From: a virus
IMG/VR virus record: IMGVR_UViG_3300037359_000036
Span: 1 to 20,423 of that record
DNA length: 20,423 nt
Strand: one strand, 5' to 3'
The notes beneath the pieces were generated by a model that saw nothing but the letters and a program-made list of their open reading frames with translations, was not told where the DNA came from and ran no database searches. Below, piece by piece: positions 1-7,226 of this stretch (position 1 is its first letter; each line of letters begins with the position of its first letter). The translations under genes were made by a program, and so were the position numbers.

Positions 1-567
1 AGTTAACGCCACGTTGCCGAAGGCCCCTGAGTCCACGGTCGGATTGCTCATGGACAGATTGAGCGCCGCGCCGTTTGTTATTGCCACGTAGTAGCCTGTG
101 TTGGTTCCCGGCGCGTTGGTGGGGTCAAACAGGCTCTGGATGTAGAGCTGTGTCGCCGTGTCGAACGCAATCCAGTTCACCGATCCGGGTTGCAGGTTGG
201 CTCCCTCTAGGTTGTATAGTCCTGATCCGTCTGCGTGCAACGTATGAGTTCCCCCTGGACCGAAAAACCAGTTGCCATACCCAACGTAATAGAAGCTGCT
301 TGAGTCACCAGCATTAACAAACTTCAGGAAGGGCGCGATATAGCCTATGTTTGTTATCGTGGCCCCTCCGCTGAACAGTGGATTGTGGTAGCCGTTGGTG
401 AGAGCGTTTGGTGTCCAAGGCACATTATTTGTTCCGGTGAACGAAAAGATTGGATTGGCTATTCTGCCATTAGTGAATCCTCCGCCTGGAGTCACAACGT
501 AAGGAATCCCGGCTCCGAAACTACCGAATGCGGTGAGAATAACAGTTAGCGAACAAAGAAACTTCAT
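1..567 (-). CDS. Secreted fibre-like protein with GSGLxNL repeat unit (partial, runs off left edge)
   Basis: I read this frame directly from the sequence: it is open from an ATG at 567 to the window edge (189 codons, no stop), so the C-terminus is missing. The first 19 residues (MKFLCSLTVILTAFGSFGA) look like a Sec signal peptide with a hydrophobic core and small residues before the likely cut. The rest is rich in Gly, Asn, Thr and aromatics, typical of beta-structured fibres. Residues 112-130 contain DGSGLYNLEGANLQPGSVN, a unit of the kind seen repeated in bacterial surface proteins and phage tail fibres. The start lies 1 nt after the stop of the upstream 108-aa gene, so it is probably the next cistron of the capsid operon. 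A signal peptide is odd for a virion protein; it could instead be an exported accessory protein. The function is inferred only. Confidence 0.6.
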   Translation of the reverse strand, partial: MKFLCSLTVILTAFGSFGAGIPYVVTPGGGFTNGRIANPIFSFTGTNNVPWTPNALTNGYHNPLFSGGATITNIGYIAPFLKFVNAGDSSSFYYVGYGNWFFGPGGTHTLHADGSGLYNLEGANLQPGSVNWIAFDTATQLYIQSLFDPTNAPGTNTGYYVAITNGAALNLSMSNPTVDSGAFGNVALT

Positions 568-568
568 A

Positions 569-895
569 TCAAATCCAAACTCCGTTGTAATACACCCACG
601 CCCTGAATGGAGGCGTGGAATCCTTTTGAACATACACCTTTCGCCTGCCGTAAGGAGCGGATACCGGCTTGCCCTGACCAAATCGAACTCCAACCCGAAT
701 GCTTACCCGCTTCCCGTTTACCGAACTGGCAAGCTTATTGAGTATGCCATATTGGGTGTCGGTTCTACGTGGATTGTACTTGGAATCCCCGGCTGTGGCA
801 TCCTGAAACGCACCGAGGCGTCTGGCCCATCGCACGTATTTGGTGTCCGTGCGAAGGGCCGTCGCGCCCAGTTTGAAGTAGCTGGGCTGGCTCAT
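569..895 (-). CDS. Hypothetical protein, 108 aa
   Basis: This is a basic protein with many Arg, Lys and Tyr residues and no motif, signal peptide or membrane segment I recognise. It is the third small gene after the major capsid candidate, 9 nt downstream of the 69-aa gene and 1 nt upstream of the signal-peptide fibre-like gene, so it sits inside a tightly packed late operon. Genes at this position in tailed phages often encode head-completion, decoration or tail-connector proteins, but nothing in the sequence identifies which. A plus-strand frame covering 533-973 overlaps it; I prefer the minus strand because strand, spacing and packing all match the neighbours. Confidence 0.6.
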   Translation of the reverse strand: MSQPSYFKLGATALRTDTKYVRWARRLGAFQDATAGDSKYNPRRTDTQYGILNKLASSVNGKRVSIRVGVRFGQGKPVSAPYGRRKVYVQKDSTPPFRAWVYYNGVWI

Positions 896-904
896 ATAAA
901 ACCC

Positions 905-1114
905 TTATTCGGGGCGAATGCCTACCGGCCATTCCCGCTTAACTCGCGTGGTGGTGTCAGCCATTTTGACTAGCGTTCCCACCCTGGAATCTTCGTAATA
1001 CCTTCCGCTCCATTTTACGAATGGGCCGTTGCCTCCTGACGTTCGGAAGCGTTGCCCGGGCGTAATCTTTTTGAACGTGGTGTATTGCTCTCTGACTCTG
1101 GTATAGACTCTCAT
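905..1114 (-). CDS. Hypothetical protein, 69 aa
   Basis: A small, strongly basic protein. Residues about 15-45 have a pattern of beta-strand-like stretches and aromatics (VREQYTTFKKITPGQRF, then FVKWSGRYYED), which would suit a small beta-barrel, but I recognise no family. Its ATG overlaps the stop of the preceding 84-aa gene in a 4-nt ATGA junction (1111-1114), which supports both genes being translated from the same message. It lies in the small-gene group following the capsid gene, so a minor virion or assembly role is possible but not shown. Confidence 0.55.
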   Translation of the reverse strand: MRVYTRVREQYTTFKKITPGQRFRTSGGNGPFVKWSGRYYEDSRVGTLVKMADTTTRVKREWPVGIRPE

Positions 1115-1365
1115 GCTTGTGGTGCTCCAGTTTCGCCGCCTGATTGCGCCATCATGCCCTTGGCATAATCGGCGTATCCCGGCTTTGACTCCCTCCCTTT
1201 GCCGTCATTCCCGGGCATTTTGGCGTCTCCCATTTGCGTCAGGCAAACGGTTCCGTCAGTCCCGATTCGGAACGTGCAAACAGCGTCGAAGTCCTCTCCG
1301 GAAGTCATGCCTTCTGGCATGGAGAATTCAGGTGGCGGGGTAAATTCTACCCTTTTTGATCTCAT
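1111..1365 (-). CDS. Hypothetical protein downstream of the capsid gene, 84 aa
   Basis: A small protein whose C-terminal half is Gly, Lys and Ser rich and probably disordered (residues about 48-84). The N-terminal half could form a short beta-hairpin (FDAVCTFRIGTDGTVCLTQMG, split around residues 26-46). No family is recognised. It is the first gene after the major capsid candidate, separated from it by a GC-rich hairpin (1376-1404), and no clear Shine-Dalgarno sequence precedes the ATG at 1365. Its stop overlaps the start of the next gene by 4 nt. The position suggests a capsid-associated or head-completion product; this is inference from context only. Confidence 0.55.
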   Translation of the reverse strand: MRSKRVEFTPPPEFSMPEGMTSGEDFDAVCTFRIGTDGTVCLTQMGDAKMPGNDGKGRESKPGYADYAKGMMAQSGGETGAPQA

Positions 1366-1375
1366 GTTGTTATTT

Positions 1376-1404
1376 GGGGGCGTCGGGTAAGTTCCGACGC
1401 CCCC
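1376..1404. terminator. GC-rich stem-loop after the capsid gene (possible terminator or mRNA-end hairpin)
   Basis: Positions 1376-1386 pair perfectly with 1394-1404 (11 bp, mostly G-C) around a 7-nt loop. It lies in the 56-bp gap between the capsid stop at 1422 and the next start at 1365. No T-run follows it on either strand, so it is not a classic intrinsic terminator. It may cause partial termination, protect the 3' end of an abundant capsid mRNA, or limit translation of the next gene. Confidence 0.45.
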
Positions 1405-1421
1405 ATGTTAGCGACTCGTGA

Positions 1422-2744
1422 TCAACTGCAGGCGATACAGTCGTAGGCCGCCGCGCAACGCTTGAAGATAACCAACCGGCCATAGGTCGGGAAGATCGGC
1501 TTGGCGGCGTGGCGGTACTGGGCGAAGTGGCGTCCCCGGGTGTGCGTCGGATCGGAGATTCCAGTGCAGCCGGTGAACCCAAGCAGCGCGTCGTTTCCGG
1601 TGACAAACTGCCACTCACCGAAGTAGTTCTGCGGCTGCCACTTCATTCCAGGGGCACTGTTGACCGGGCGAAGCACTTCCTCGGTCATAACCCACGGATT
1701 AAAAACAATGGCACCCTCGTAAGGGGCCTGGGCTGGATCGCGCCAGGCCGGGTTAGTAATCGCCACATAGCCCTTGGTGGCGTCGGCAGCCGCATTGCTC
1801 ATGTTGAAAGCGGGAACGCGAGTCCAAACGCCCCCCGACCAACTCCAGCGTGGGGGAAACCGAGTAATCATGTGCCGCCAGTTCTTGATCGTGCGAGAAG
1901 CGCCGAGGCGCTGAATGACCGGGTTGGCGTCCCCCCAGCCTTGGAAGGACTGGTTGAAGTCATTTCTCAGGTCGCTGTTGTTCAGGAGCAGCTTATTGCT
2001 GGCATCCACGCCCAGAAGAACGGGAAACACCGGGCCGGAAGGGCCGTTTGTGATCCAACCGTTGCTGTTCGGATCATCCGCGCCTTCCTCGATCAATTCG
2101 AGTGCTGTGGCGTCCAGATAGTCCTGAATCAACTCGCAACTGGGCACGGCCAACGCGCTCAGGTCCACGGAAGTGCCGGGAGGCTGAACCGAAGGGTTTC
2201 CGGCGATGTAGTTGAAGTCGGAATTGGCCGCGGCCTTGGGCACGTAGTTCATGTAAATGTTCGCCAGGCGGTGAACAATGGACTTCACGTTGCGCTTTTC
2301 GAGGGCCTGGAAGTACTTCTCCCAGAAGTCGGCGCTGTTCCAGTGAAGGGTGAGGTCATCCTGACAGATGAGCGGCCCGACCAAGCCGAACATTTCAGGC
2401 TTGTAGGTGATTTCCTTGTGCCCTACGTACGTCTGGTTGTAGGTGATGCCGCAAGAGCCGTCATCGCTGCCGGTGGCAACGGCGATGGTCTGCCAGGTTT
2501 CTTCTTCCGATGCGGGTTCGCTGCGCCCGATGGTGAACGCGGAGCGGACTACGCCTGCGCCGACCGGCCAGGTTTCCCGTGGAATGAGGTTCAGCCAGGG
2601 GTCTTTCCAACTGGCGCGGGTATAAAGGGTAGGGCCGAGGTCTTCGGTCTTGGTTCTCAAAACTGCAAAAGGACTAGCACATGCCATAAAATCAATCGGT
2701 TTCTGTTGTTGGCAGCTAGCGGACGCGCCCAAGCGCGAGGGCAT
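1422..2744 (-). CDS. Putative major capsid protein
   Basis: This 440-aa protein is the best candidate for the shell subunit: it follows a scaffold-like gene, has a capsid-typical length, and is rich in Trp, Asn and Pro with alternating short strands and helices. The stretch after residue 20 (beginning MACASPFAVLRTKTEDLGP) and the following IPRETWPVGAG, SAFTIGRSEP and NQTYVGHKE segments match, from memory, the style of major capsid proteins in uncultured phages; I cannot name a family or exclude another fold. Helices around residues 130-165 could be a spine helix. The start is uncertain: ATG at 2744 gives 440 aa, while ATG at 2687 gives 421 aa and looks like the more natural N-terminus. Neither has a clear Shine-Dalgarno. 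The last residues are Cys-rich (CAAAYDCIACS). A possible terminator hairpin follows the stop. Confidence 0.65.
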   Translation of the reverse strand: MPSRLGASASCQQQKPIDFMACASPFAVLRTKTEDLGPTLYTRASWKDPWLNLIPRETWPVGAGVVRSAFTIGRSEPASEEETWQTIAVATGSDDGSCGITYNQTYVGHKEITYKPEMFGLVGPLICQDDLTLHWNSADFWEKYFQALEKRNVKSIVHRLANIYMNYVPKAAANSDFNYIAGNPSVQPPGTSVDLSALAVPSCELIQDYLDATALELIEEGADDPNSNGWITNGPSGPVFPVLLGVDASNKLLLNNSDLRNDFNQSFQGWGDANPVIQRLGASRTIKNWRHMITRFPPRWSWSGGVWTRVPAFNMSNAAADATKGYVAITNPAWRDPAQAPYEGAIVFNPWVMTEEVLRPVNSAPGMKWQPQNYFGEWQFVTGNDALLGFTGCTGISDPTHTRGRHFAQYRHAAKPIFPTYGRLVIFKRCAAAYDCIACS

Positions 2745-2901
2745 ACTGCGTGTGTGAATGGAAACTCGGGCGATTGAATGGGCGCTCGAAGCCCTGCTGC
2801 ACGGCCATGCTGCCAGCGTTTAATGCCGCGACGGTCGAGATGTGGCCCGACCGTTTGAACCGATTGAAGGCTAAACTACTACTCCGAAATTGTCAAATCA
2901 G
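2745..2901 (-). promoter_or_regulatory. Intergenic leader before the capsid gene, with possible promoter and stem-loop
   Basis: This 157-bp gap is the largest non-coding stretch in the window and no convincing ORF is seen in it. On the minus strand a perfect TTGACA lies at 2896-2891, followed after 17 nt by TAGCCT (2873-2868), a weak -10 match. An inverted repeat, ACGGTCG at 2831-2837 with CGACCGT at 2848-2854 (7-bp stem, 10-nt loop), follows. Capsid genes often have their own promoter for extra output, so a separate capsid transcript is plausible. The promoter call rests on one good hexamer only. Confidence 0.3.
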
Positions 2902-4077
2902 TTATTCCGCCGTCACTGACCGGACCCAAGCGTTGGTTGCCTCATTGGGCCTCATTCCAACCTTGATGGCGACCGGCTTCGGAGACCCGTCACTGGAAGT
3001 TTCTCGGCTCTGAATGGATGGTGAAGCCTTGGAAAGCTCGGAAATCTGAGATTTAAGCCGCTCGTTCTCTTTGTACATGGCCTCGTAGCCGGTCAGAATA
3101 GCGGGTAGGGAGGCGGCGTCCAGGGAAGCCTGAATAACTTGCTCAGACTTTACGCCCTTGCCGAAGAACAGGTTTCGGGCGGTTTCAAGACGCTTTTCGA
3201 CTTCCGTGTTCCAGGCATGGTCGCCCTCTCGCTTCTTGAATACCGGATTGGATTCCTGGGCCTTAATGGCGGCTTCGTTGAACGCCTTTTCAATGCCCTT
3301 TGACTGCTGTTCCCGTGCGGCAGCCTGATCGGACTTAAGCTTGTCGAAGTTCTCCTTGGATCGCGTGATCTCGGACTGCCGCTCGCCTTCGATCTCAGAC
3401 ATGGAGTTGAGAACCGAACCAAACCGGGACTGCTGCAGCGGGCTGAGGTTAATCAGCATTTCCTCAATCTGAGCGTCTTTGTACTGACCGTCAGGCAGGG
3501 CGAGCAGCTTGGCGGCGGTTTCGGCGTATTCGGTGCCGACAATGCGCTTGGCTAAGTCAACCTGGGTGTCGATCTTGTTCTTGAAATAAGCGGTGAATTT
3601 AGGGTGCCGCTCCACGTCGAGAATCCTCAGCCGTTCGGACAGGTCGTCGCGCTCTTTCTTGAGGGAGTCTAGTTCCGGGCTGGCCGGGGTGTCGGTGATC
3701 TTCTTTTTGATGTCGTCGCGCTCGGTTTTGAGGGCCTTGATCTCGTCATCCCGTTTTTGGACTTCCTCGGATCGGGCCTTCTTGAATTCCTTCCATTGCT
3801 GAGCCGTGCGCGGCCACTTGCTTTCTTCATCTCCTTCTGATAGCTTGGCGGCGTCGATGGGCTTGGCAACCGCATCAACCGCGGGCTTTGTGGTGGGGGT
3901 TGCGGCACTATTCCCCACGGGAACATCAACACTTGGCTTTGGGTCATTAGTCTGGTCATCGGGTTCCTTGGGTTCTGCCGGAGCGGCGGCGGGGACTGGC
4001 GGGTCAACTAGATCAAGACCGGCCATCCATCCCTTGACGGATTCGGCGGGGTTAGCGGATATGGTTGGTGTGCTCAT
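2902..4077 (-). CDS. Putative capsid scaffolding protein
   Basis: This 391-aa protein has the build of a phage scaffold: an N-terminal Pro/Ala/Asp-rich disordered stretch (residues about 24-80), a highly charged coiled coil (about 92-155, with KARSEEVQKRDDEIKALK and KKERDDLSERLR segments), a mixed helical middle, a second charged helical region (about 225-275), and a basic tail near PKPVAIKVGMRP. It lies immediately before the major capsid candidate, where scaffolds are expected, and it lacks any enzymatic motif, including a recognisable protease triad. Scaffolds bind capsid subunits, guide procapsid assembly and then leave. The start at 4077 forms a 4-nt ATGA overlap with the 121-aa gene. 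Similarity is by composition and position, not by a sequence motif, so an internal head protein is the main alternative. Confidence 0.65.
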   Translation of the reverse strand: MSTPTISANPAESVKGWMAGLDLVDPPVPAAAPAEPKEPDDQTNDPKPSVDVPVGNSAATPTTKPAVDAVAKPIDAAKLSEGDEESKWPRTAQQWKEFKKARSEEVQKRDDEIKALKTERDDIKKKITDTPASPELDSLKKERDDLSERLRILDVERHPKFTAYFKNKIDTQVDLAKRIVGTEYAETAAKLLALPDGQYKDAQIEEMLINLSPLQQSRFGSVLNSMSEIEGERQSEITRSKENFDKLKSDQAAAREQQSKGIEKAFNEAAIKAQESNPVFKKREGDHAWNTEVEKRLETARNLFFGKGVKSEQVIQASLDAASLPAILTGYEAMYKENERLKSQISELSKASPSIQSRETSSDGSPKPVAIKVGMRPNEATNAWVRSVTAE

Positions 4078-4439
4078 GCAGTTTGGACTCCATTTTCTTC
4101 TGGTTCAAAGGTTGGCATCAAAGGTTCGTGAGGTCGTTGTCCCTTGCCCATCGCTTCAAAGTTGGCCAGGGCCATCATGTAGCCCTCACCCCGGCATTGC
4201 GCGGCGGCGCGGTCTTCCATAGGCGTACCAAATGGCAGAGAGAAACTGGGAGGGCTTTCGGTGATAACCACGTCCATCATACACTTGAAGGTTTCGGTAG
4301 CCATCAACCTACCGGCTTCATTGACCAGATTGGGGTCCGACCGCCATTCGGAAAGTCGCAACTTGGTAGAATTCCTACGCAAGACTTCGATGGTTTGAGT
4401 AGGACTCGGAAACCACTTACGCAAGAAACGAAGATTCAT
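4074..4439 (-). CDS. Hypothetical protein before the scaffold gene, 121 aa
   Basis: No family is recognised. The N-terminus is basic (MNLRFLRKWF), the middle is mixed helix (residues about 32-60, around NLVNEAGRLMATETFKCMMDV), and the C-terminus is Pro/Glu rich and probably flexible. It begins 4 nt after the stop of the Cys-rich 71-aa gene without an obvious Shine-Dalgarno, and its stop overlaps the scaffold start by 4 nt, so it is translated within the same operon. A helical protein of this size next to the scaffold could be a head-assembly helper, but this is only context. Confidence 0.6.
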   Translation of the reverse strand: MNLRFLRKWFPSPTQTIEVLRRNSTKLRLSEWRSDPNLVNEAGRLMATETFKCMMDVVITESPPSFSLPFGTPMEDRAAAQCRGEGYMMALANFEAMGKGQRPHEPLMPTFEPEENGVQTA

Positions 4440-4443
4440 TGGC

Positions 4444-4659
4444 TCAACTTATGGTATTGACGGTTATCGTGCAAGGCCCATGTCGGCAGGTCGATCTCGG
4501 CTCGAAGCTGACGCAGGAATAAGTGGGCGGATGAATCATGTTCGCCTTATGCTCTTTTTCCAGTCTGAGTTGCTCCGGGTTAAAGCACACCCCAAGATTT
4601 CCGTGGCAAAGCATGTAGTGCAAGCAGCGTTCACAGGTTTTGGGAACTTCAGGACTCAA
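4444..4659 (-). CDS. Small Cys-rich protein, probable metal-binding or disulfide knot, 71 aa
   Basis: Seven cysteines in 71 residues (positions 9, 12, 18, 25, 49, 58, 63 from the chosen start) plus several histidines suggest a small zinc-binding or disulfide-stabilised fold; the spacing Cys-x2-Cys, Cys, Cys, Cys followed by SFEPR resembles many small phage and bacterial Cys-rich proteins of unknown role. An in-frame ATG at 4761 would overlap the upstream propeller gene by 113 nt. I instead choose a TTG at 4659, because GGAGG lies 6 nt upstream and the overlap with the upstream stop falls to 11 nt. An ATG at 4614 is possible but would cut off two cysteines. The function is unknown. Confidence 0.55.
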   Translation of the reverse strand: MSPEVPKTCERCLHYMLCHGNLGVCFNPEQLRLEKEHKANMIHPPTYSCVSFEPRSTCRHGPCTITVNTIS

Positions 4660-5854
4660 ACACAACCTCCGGGTTTCCCAGCATGGCCACAGGTCGAACA
4701 ATCTGCAACAAGTCGGCGTGCGGTATGTCAATCCAGCCACATTGGAGATCGTTGACACCAAATACCACCGTCCACAGGCCGTCCTTGATTACGGCCCCAT
4801 TAGGGAACACGACGAGCGGCTTGCCTTCAAACCACTTGTCCTGCTTGCTGCCGGACAGCAGCGGCATGGAAGACATGCGGGTGATGCGATAGGGCGGTTG
4901 AGACTGGAACGCATACACGCCCATGTGGTAGCGCCTTTTCTTGCCAATCCACGGCGTCGAGGAATGGAAGAAGGACCAATACTCACCATCCACCAAAATC
5001 GGCGGGGTGCCTCCCCTCGGCATTCCGCTAGTCCACAACGGATTGATTTCATTAGTCACATACGCCTGTTTAGAGTCCAGGAACGGCCCCATCGGAACAA
5101 CGGTATGCGGCTGAGTCATGTAAATCAGGTGTGGCCGGTCGTTAGGGAAGAACCATACCCAGTTCTTTTCATCACCTAACTGCGTTCCGGGTGAACCGCC
5201 GTTCTTGCCGTAGATCGGGTCGATTCGTTTGACCGTGTTCCAATGCTCGTTGCACTGAAGCAAAAGCTGGTGTGCTCCAGTCCACGTCTGATGCTGTGGA
5301 GTTTTCTGATACACCACGAAGTTGCAGCAGGATACCCAAGTCGAACCGTTGTGAAACACGGCGCGGGGATCTTCGTAATGCTCGCCATTTAGCATGGGTG
5401 GAACTCGAATCTTCACCCCCATAACCGGGATGTGATCGCCTTCTAACTTGAACGCCATCAAGTCGTTTAGTCCGAAGGTCAGGCGCGGCCAATCCTTAGA
5501 CCTGCGAACGACAAGCCATAGTCCATCCGGTCGATGCACCAACCCTGGGTTGAAGTAGTTGATGCCCGGTTTTTCCGCCTTTCCGAAGTCGAATATCTCA
5601 CAGCGCCAAGGCGTTTGCTTGGTAACGCTAGGTATGTCCTGTTCAAAGGATTCGCTCATGGCGTCCATCCATCCACTAATGCTTTCCAGCTCGTCAAACA
5701 GCCGGTCTCGCTCCATGCGCAAGTCAGATAAATGGTCCTCATGCTCTCGGTCCCGGAGCTCCAAGGTTTCCTGCAAGGTGTGGATTTTGGCGTAAAGCTC
5801 CTGATGCGACGTTGGCATCTGCTGGCGCTGAAGGAATCGAAGGAGCTTGTTCAT
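4649..5854 (-). CDS. GH130-like five-bladed beta-propeller with N-terminal coiled coil
   Basis: Residues about 95-400 look like the GH130 and GH43-type propeller fold of mannoside phosphorylases, mannosidases and related transferases. Supporting motifs are NPGLVHRPDGLW (102-113), EDPRAVF (161-167, the EDPR motif carrying the catalytic Asp in GH130), EKNWVWF (229-235), GGTPPILVDG (281-290), FFHSS (295-299), YHMGVYAF (309-316) and FPNGAV (350-355). Residues about 15-70 form a charged coiled coil, an unusual addition that may mediate oligomerisation or anchoring. The gene directly abuts the methyltransferase stop (TGA then ATG) and follows three glycosyltransferases, so it likely trims, phosphorolyses or transfers a sugar in the same pathway. 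The substrate cannot be read from the sequence. Cytosolic: no signal peptide. Confidence 0.65.
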   Translation of the reverse strand: MNKLLRFLQRQQMPTSHQELYAKIHTLQETLELRDREHEDHLSDLRMERDRLFDELESISGWMDAMSESFEQDIPSVTKQTPWRCEIFDFGKAEKPGINYFNPGLVHRPDGLWLVVRRSKDWPRLTFGLNDLMAFKLEGDHIPVMGVKIRVPPMLNGEHYEDPRAVFHNGSTWVSCCNFVVYQKTPQHQTWTGAHQLLLQCNEHWNTVKRIDPIYGKNGGSPGTQLGDEKNWVWFFPNDRPHLIYMTQPHTVVPMGPFLDSKQAYVTNEINPLWTSGMPRGGTPPILVDGEYWSFFHSSTPWIGKKRRYHMGVYAFQSQPPYRITRMSSMPLLSGSKQDKWFEGKPLVVFPNGAVIKDGLWTVVFGVNDLQCGWIDIPHADLLQIVRPVAMLGNPEVVFES

Positions 5855-6469
5855 TCATGCTTTGCAATAAAGCCTGTAGCTCACACAGTCTCGAACCATC
5901 TTGCACTTCGCGTCAAGCATCGCCAGCGCCTTCTGGGTCGTTTTCCAGTCGGCGTCATCGAACCAGATAGAGCCGTTCTGCTTCACTTTGGGCAAGTAAA
6001 TTTCCACGTCCCGGCAGGACGATTCCTCGCTGTGGCCGCCATCGATATAAATGATGTCGCAGCGGGGTATCAGGTCCGCGCATTCCTGAGACGATGCCCG
6101 GATGATGTTCACAAACCTGTCCAAGGAGAACTTCCAGACGGCTTCCATGCAACCCTGATGAATTCGGTAATAGTCCACATTGTCACGCCACCACGCGGCC
6201 TGATCGTCGTCCGGTTGAGCGGTCACGGCGGTCTCTTTTTTCCACGGGTCAATGCCGATTATCTTTCCCTTACCAATGTCCTTCAGAGCCAAAGCCTGGG
6301 CGATCAGGCTTCGACCACCAAACACGCCAATCTCCACAACGTAGGCTGGCTGAATCTGGCGTACCAGGTCATACATCTCGTAAGCCCGTTCCAGTGAAAG
6401 CCAACCCTCAGAGGTTGGAAGCCATTCGGCAAGCATTTGCTTGGATACGGTTGCCTTTGAGTCATTCAT
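5855..6469 (-). CDS. Class I SAM-dependent methyltransferase (Methyltransf_24-like)
   Basis: The 204-aa length and motifs fit a Rossmann-fold methyltransferase of the type common in sugar and surface-polymer clusters. The SAM-binding glycine loop is VVEIGVFGGRS (44-54), followed by the acidic strand IIGIDPW (70-76), the strand-and-loop IIYIDGGHSEES (139-150, the hallmark IDG(x)H of the Methyltransf_24 group), and WFDDADW (169-175). The ATG at 6469 overlaps the stop of the GT2 gene by 8 nt, and the stop abuts the propeller start. The context with three glycosyltransferases suggests O-methylation of a sugar, for example to cap a glycan chain; methylation of another acceptor cannot be excluded. 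Confidence 0.8.
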   Translation of the reverse strand: MNDSKATVSKQMLAEWLPTSEGWLSLERAYEMYDLVRQIQPAYVVEIGVFGGRSLIAQALALKDIGKGKIIGIDPWKKETAVTAQPDDDQAAWWRDNVDYYRIHQGCMEAVWKFSLDRFVNIIRASSQECADLIPRCDIIYIDGGHSEESSCRDVEIYLPKVKQNGSIWFDDADWKTTQKALAMLDAKCKMVRDCVSYRLYCKA

Positions 6470-7226
6470 AGAATCCAGGATTGTTATCGTAAAGCGACAC
6501 CTTTGGATGATTGATAAAGCAGTCCCAAATAGGTTGAATCTTCCGACGCCTCGGCCAGTCCATAACCCAGTGGCTCAAAGGAGCACCGAGCATGTTGAAC
6601 GGGGTATTGAACGTCGGTGGCCAGCCTCCCCATTTCCTGCGCATGTAATCTCGGGTGAACAGGCTGCATCCGGAAATCAGAGAACAGTAGTTAACCCCTC
6701 CGGTCTTGGGCTTGCCGTGGTGGACGTTCCGGCCCTCCACCGAAGGAACGTGAATCCCAACGCATCCTCCCAATCCGAACCGGATGCTCATGTCTTCATC
6801 CTCGTGATAGGCGGGCCACAGATTCTCGTCAAACAGCCCAAATCTATCCATGGCCTTTTGTGTCCAGATGAAGCAATGCCACCCTTCGTTGCTCCATACC
6901 ATGTGCGTTTCGTCCGGAGACTTGTCGAAGGTCTTGCTGATGGCTTCTATAGCGCCCGGATCGAACCACGAATCATCATTGGAGATCATCCAGCCGCGTT
7001 CACCTGGAAAAATCTCGGTGGCCATGTTCCAGCTTTTGGATACGCCCCGATTTTCCCCCTGAACCAGAACTTTCCAGTCAGGATGATCTTTCTGCCACTG
7101 ATCCAGGGCATAGGGCCGTCCGTTGTTAATGATGACCTTATGCTGGATTGGGTAGTCAACAGAAGCGGCAAGCCGATCCAATATGGAAAGGTCGAGGGCG
7201 AGCGTTGGAACAAGCAGGACATTCAT
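6462..7226 (-). CDS. GT2-type (GT-A fold) glycosyltransferase
   Basis: The 254-aa protein has the order expected of family 2 glycosyltransferases: an N-terminal nucleotide-binding strand (MNVLLVPTLA), ENRGVSKSWNMA (58-69, the N-x-G-x-x-x-x-x-N segment), the metal-binding SNDDSWF (82-88) in place of a DxD motif, and HEDEDMSIR (141-149), equivalent to the (E/D)D catalytic-base motif. The frame is open upstream to 7406, but I choose the ATG at 7226 because it gives a 4-nt ATGA overlap with the preceding GT25 gene and the extra 60 residues are low in order and unlike a GT. It should transfer a sugar from a nucleotide donor; donor and acceptor are unknown. No membrane segment, so cytosolic. Confidence 0.8.
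   Translation of the reverse strand: MNVLLVPTLALDLSILDRLAASVDYPIQHKVIINNGRPYALDQWQKDHPDWKVLVQGENRGVSKSWNMATEIFPGERGWMISNDDSWFDPGAIEAISKTFDKSPDETHMVWSNEGWHCFIWTQKAMDRFGLFDENLWPAYHEDEDMSIRFGLGGCVGIHVPSVEGRNVHHGKPKTGGVNYCSLISGCSLFTRDYMRRKWGGWPPTFNTPFNMLGAPLSHWVMDWPRRRKIQPIWDCFINHPKVSLYDNNPGFYE

Noticed and set aside
533-973. Plus-strand frame of 146 codons
   Set aside because: It overlaps three closely packed minus-strand genes and has no ribosome site or partner gene on its strand.
1509-2777. Long plus-strand frame (422 codons) opposite the capsid candidate
   Set aside because: It mirrors the capsid gene, has low-complexity Val/Gly/Arg-rich content, and opposes the direction of all neighbours.
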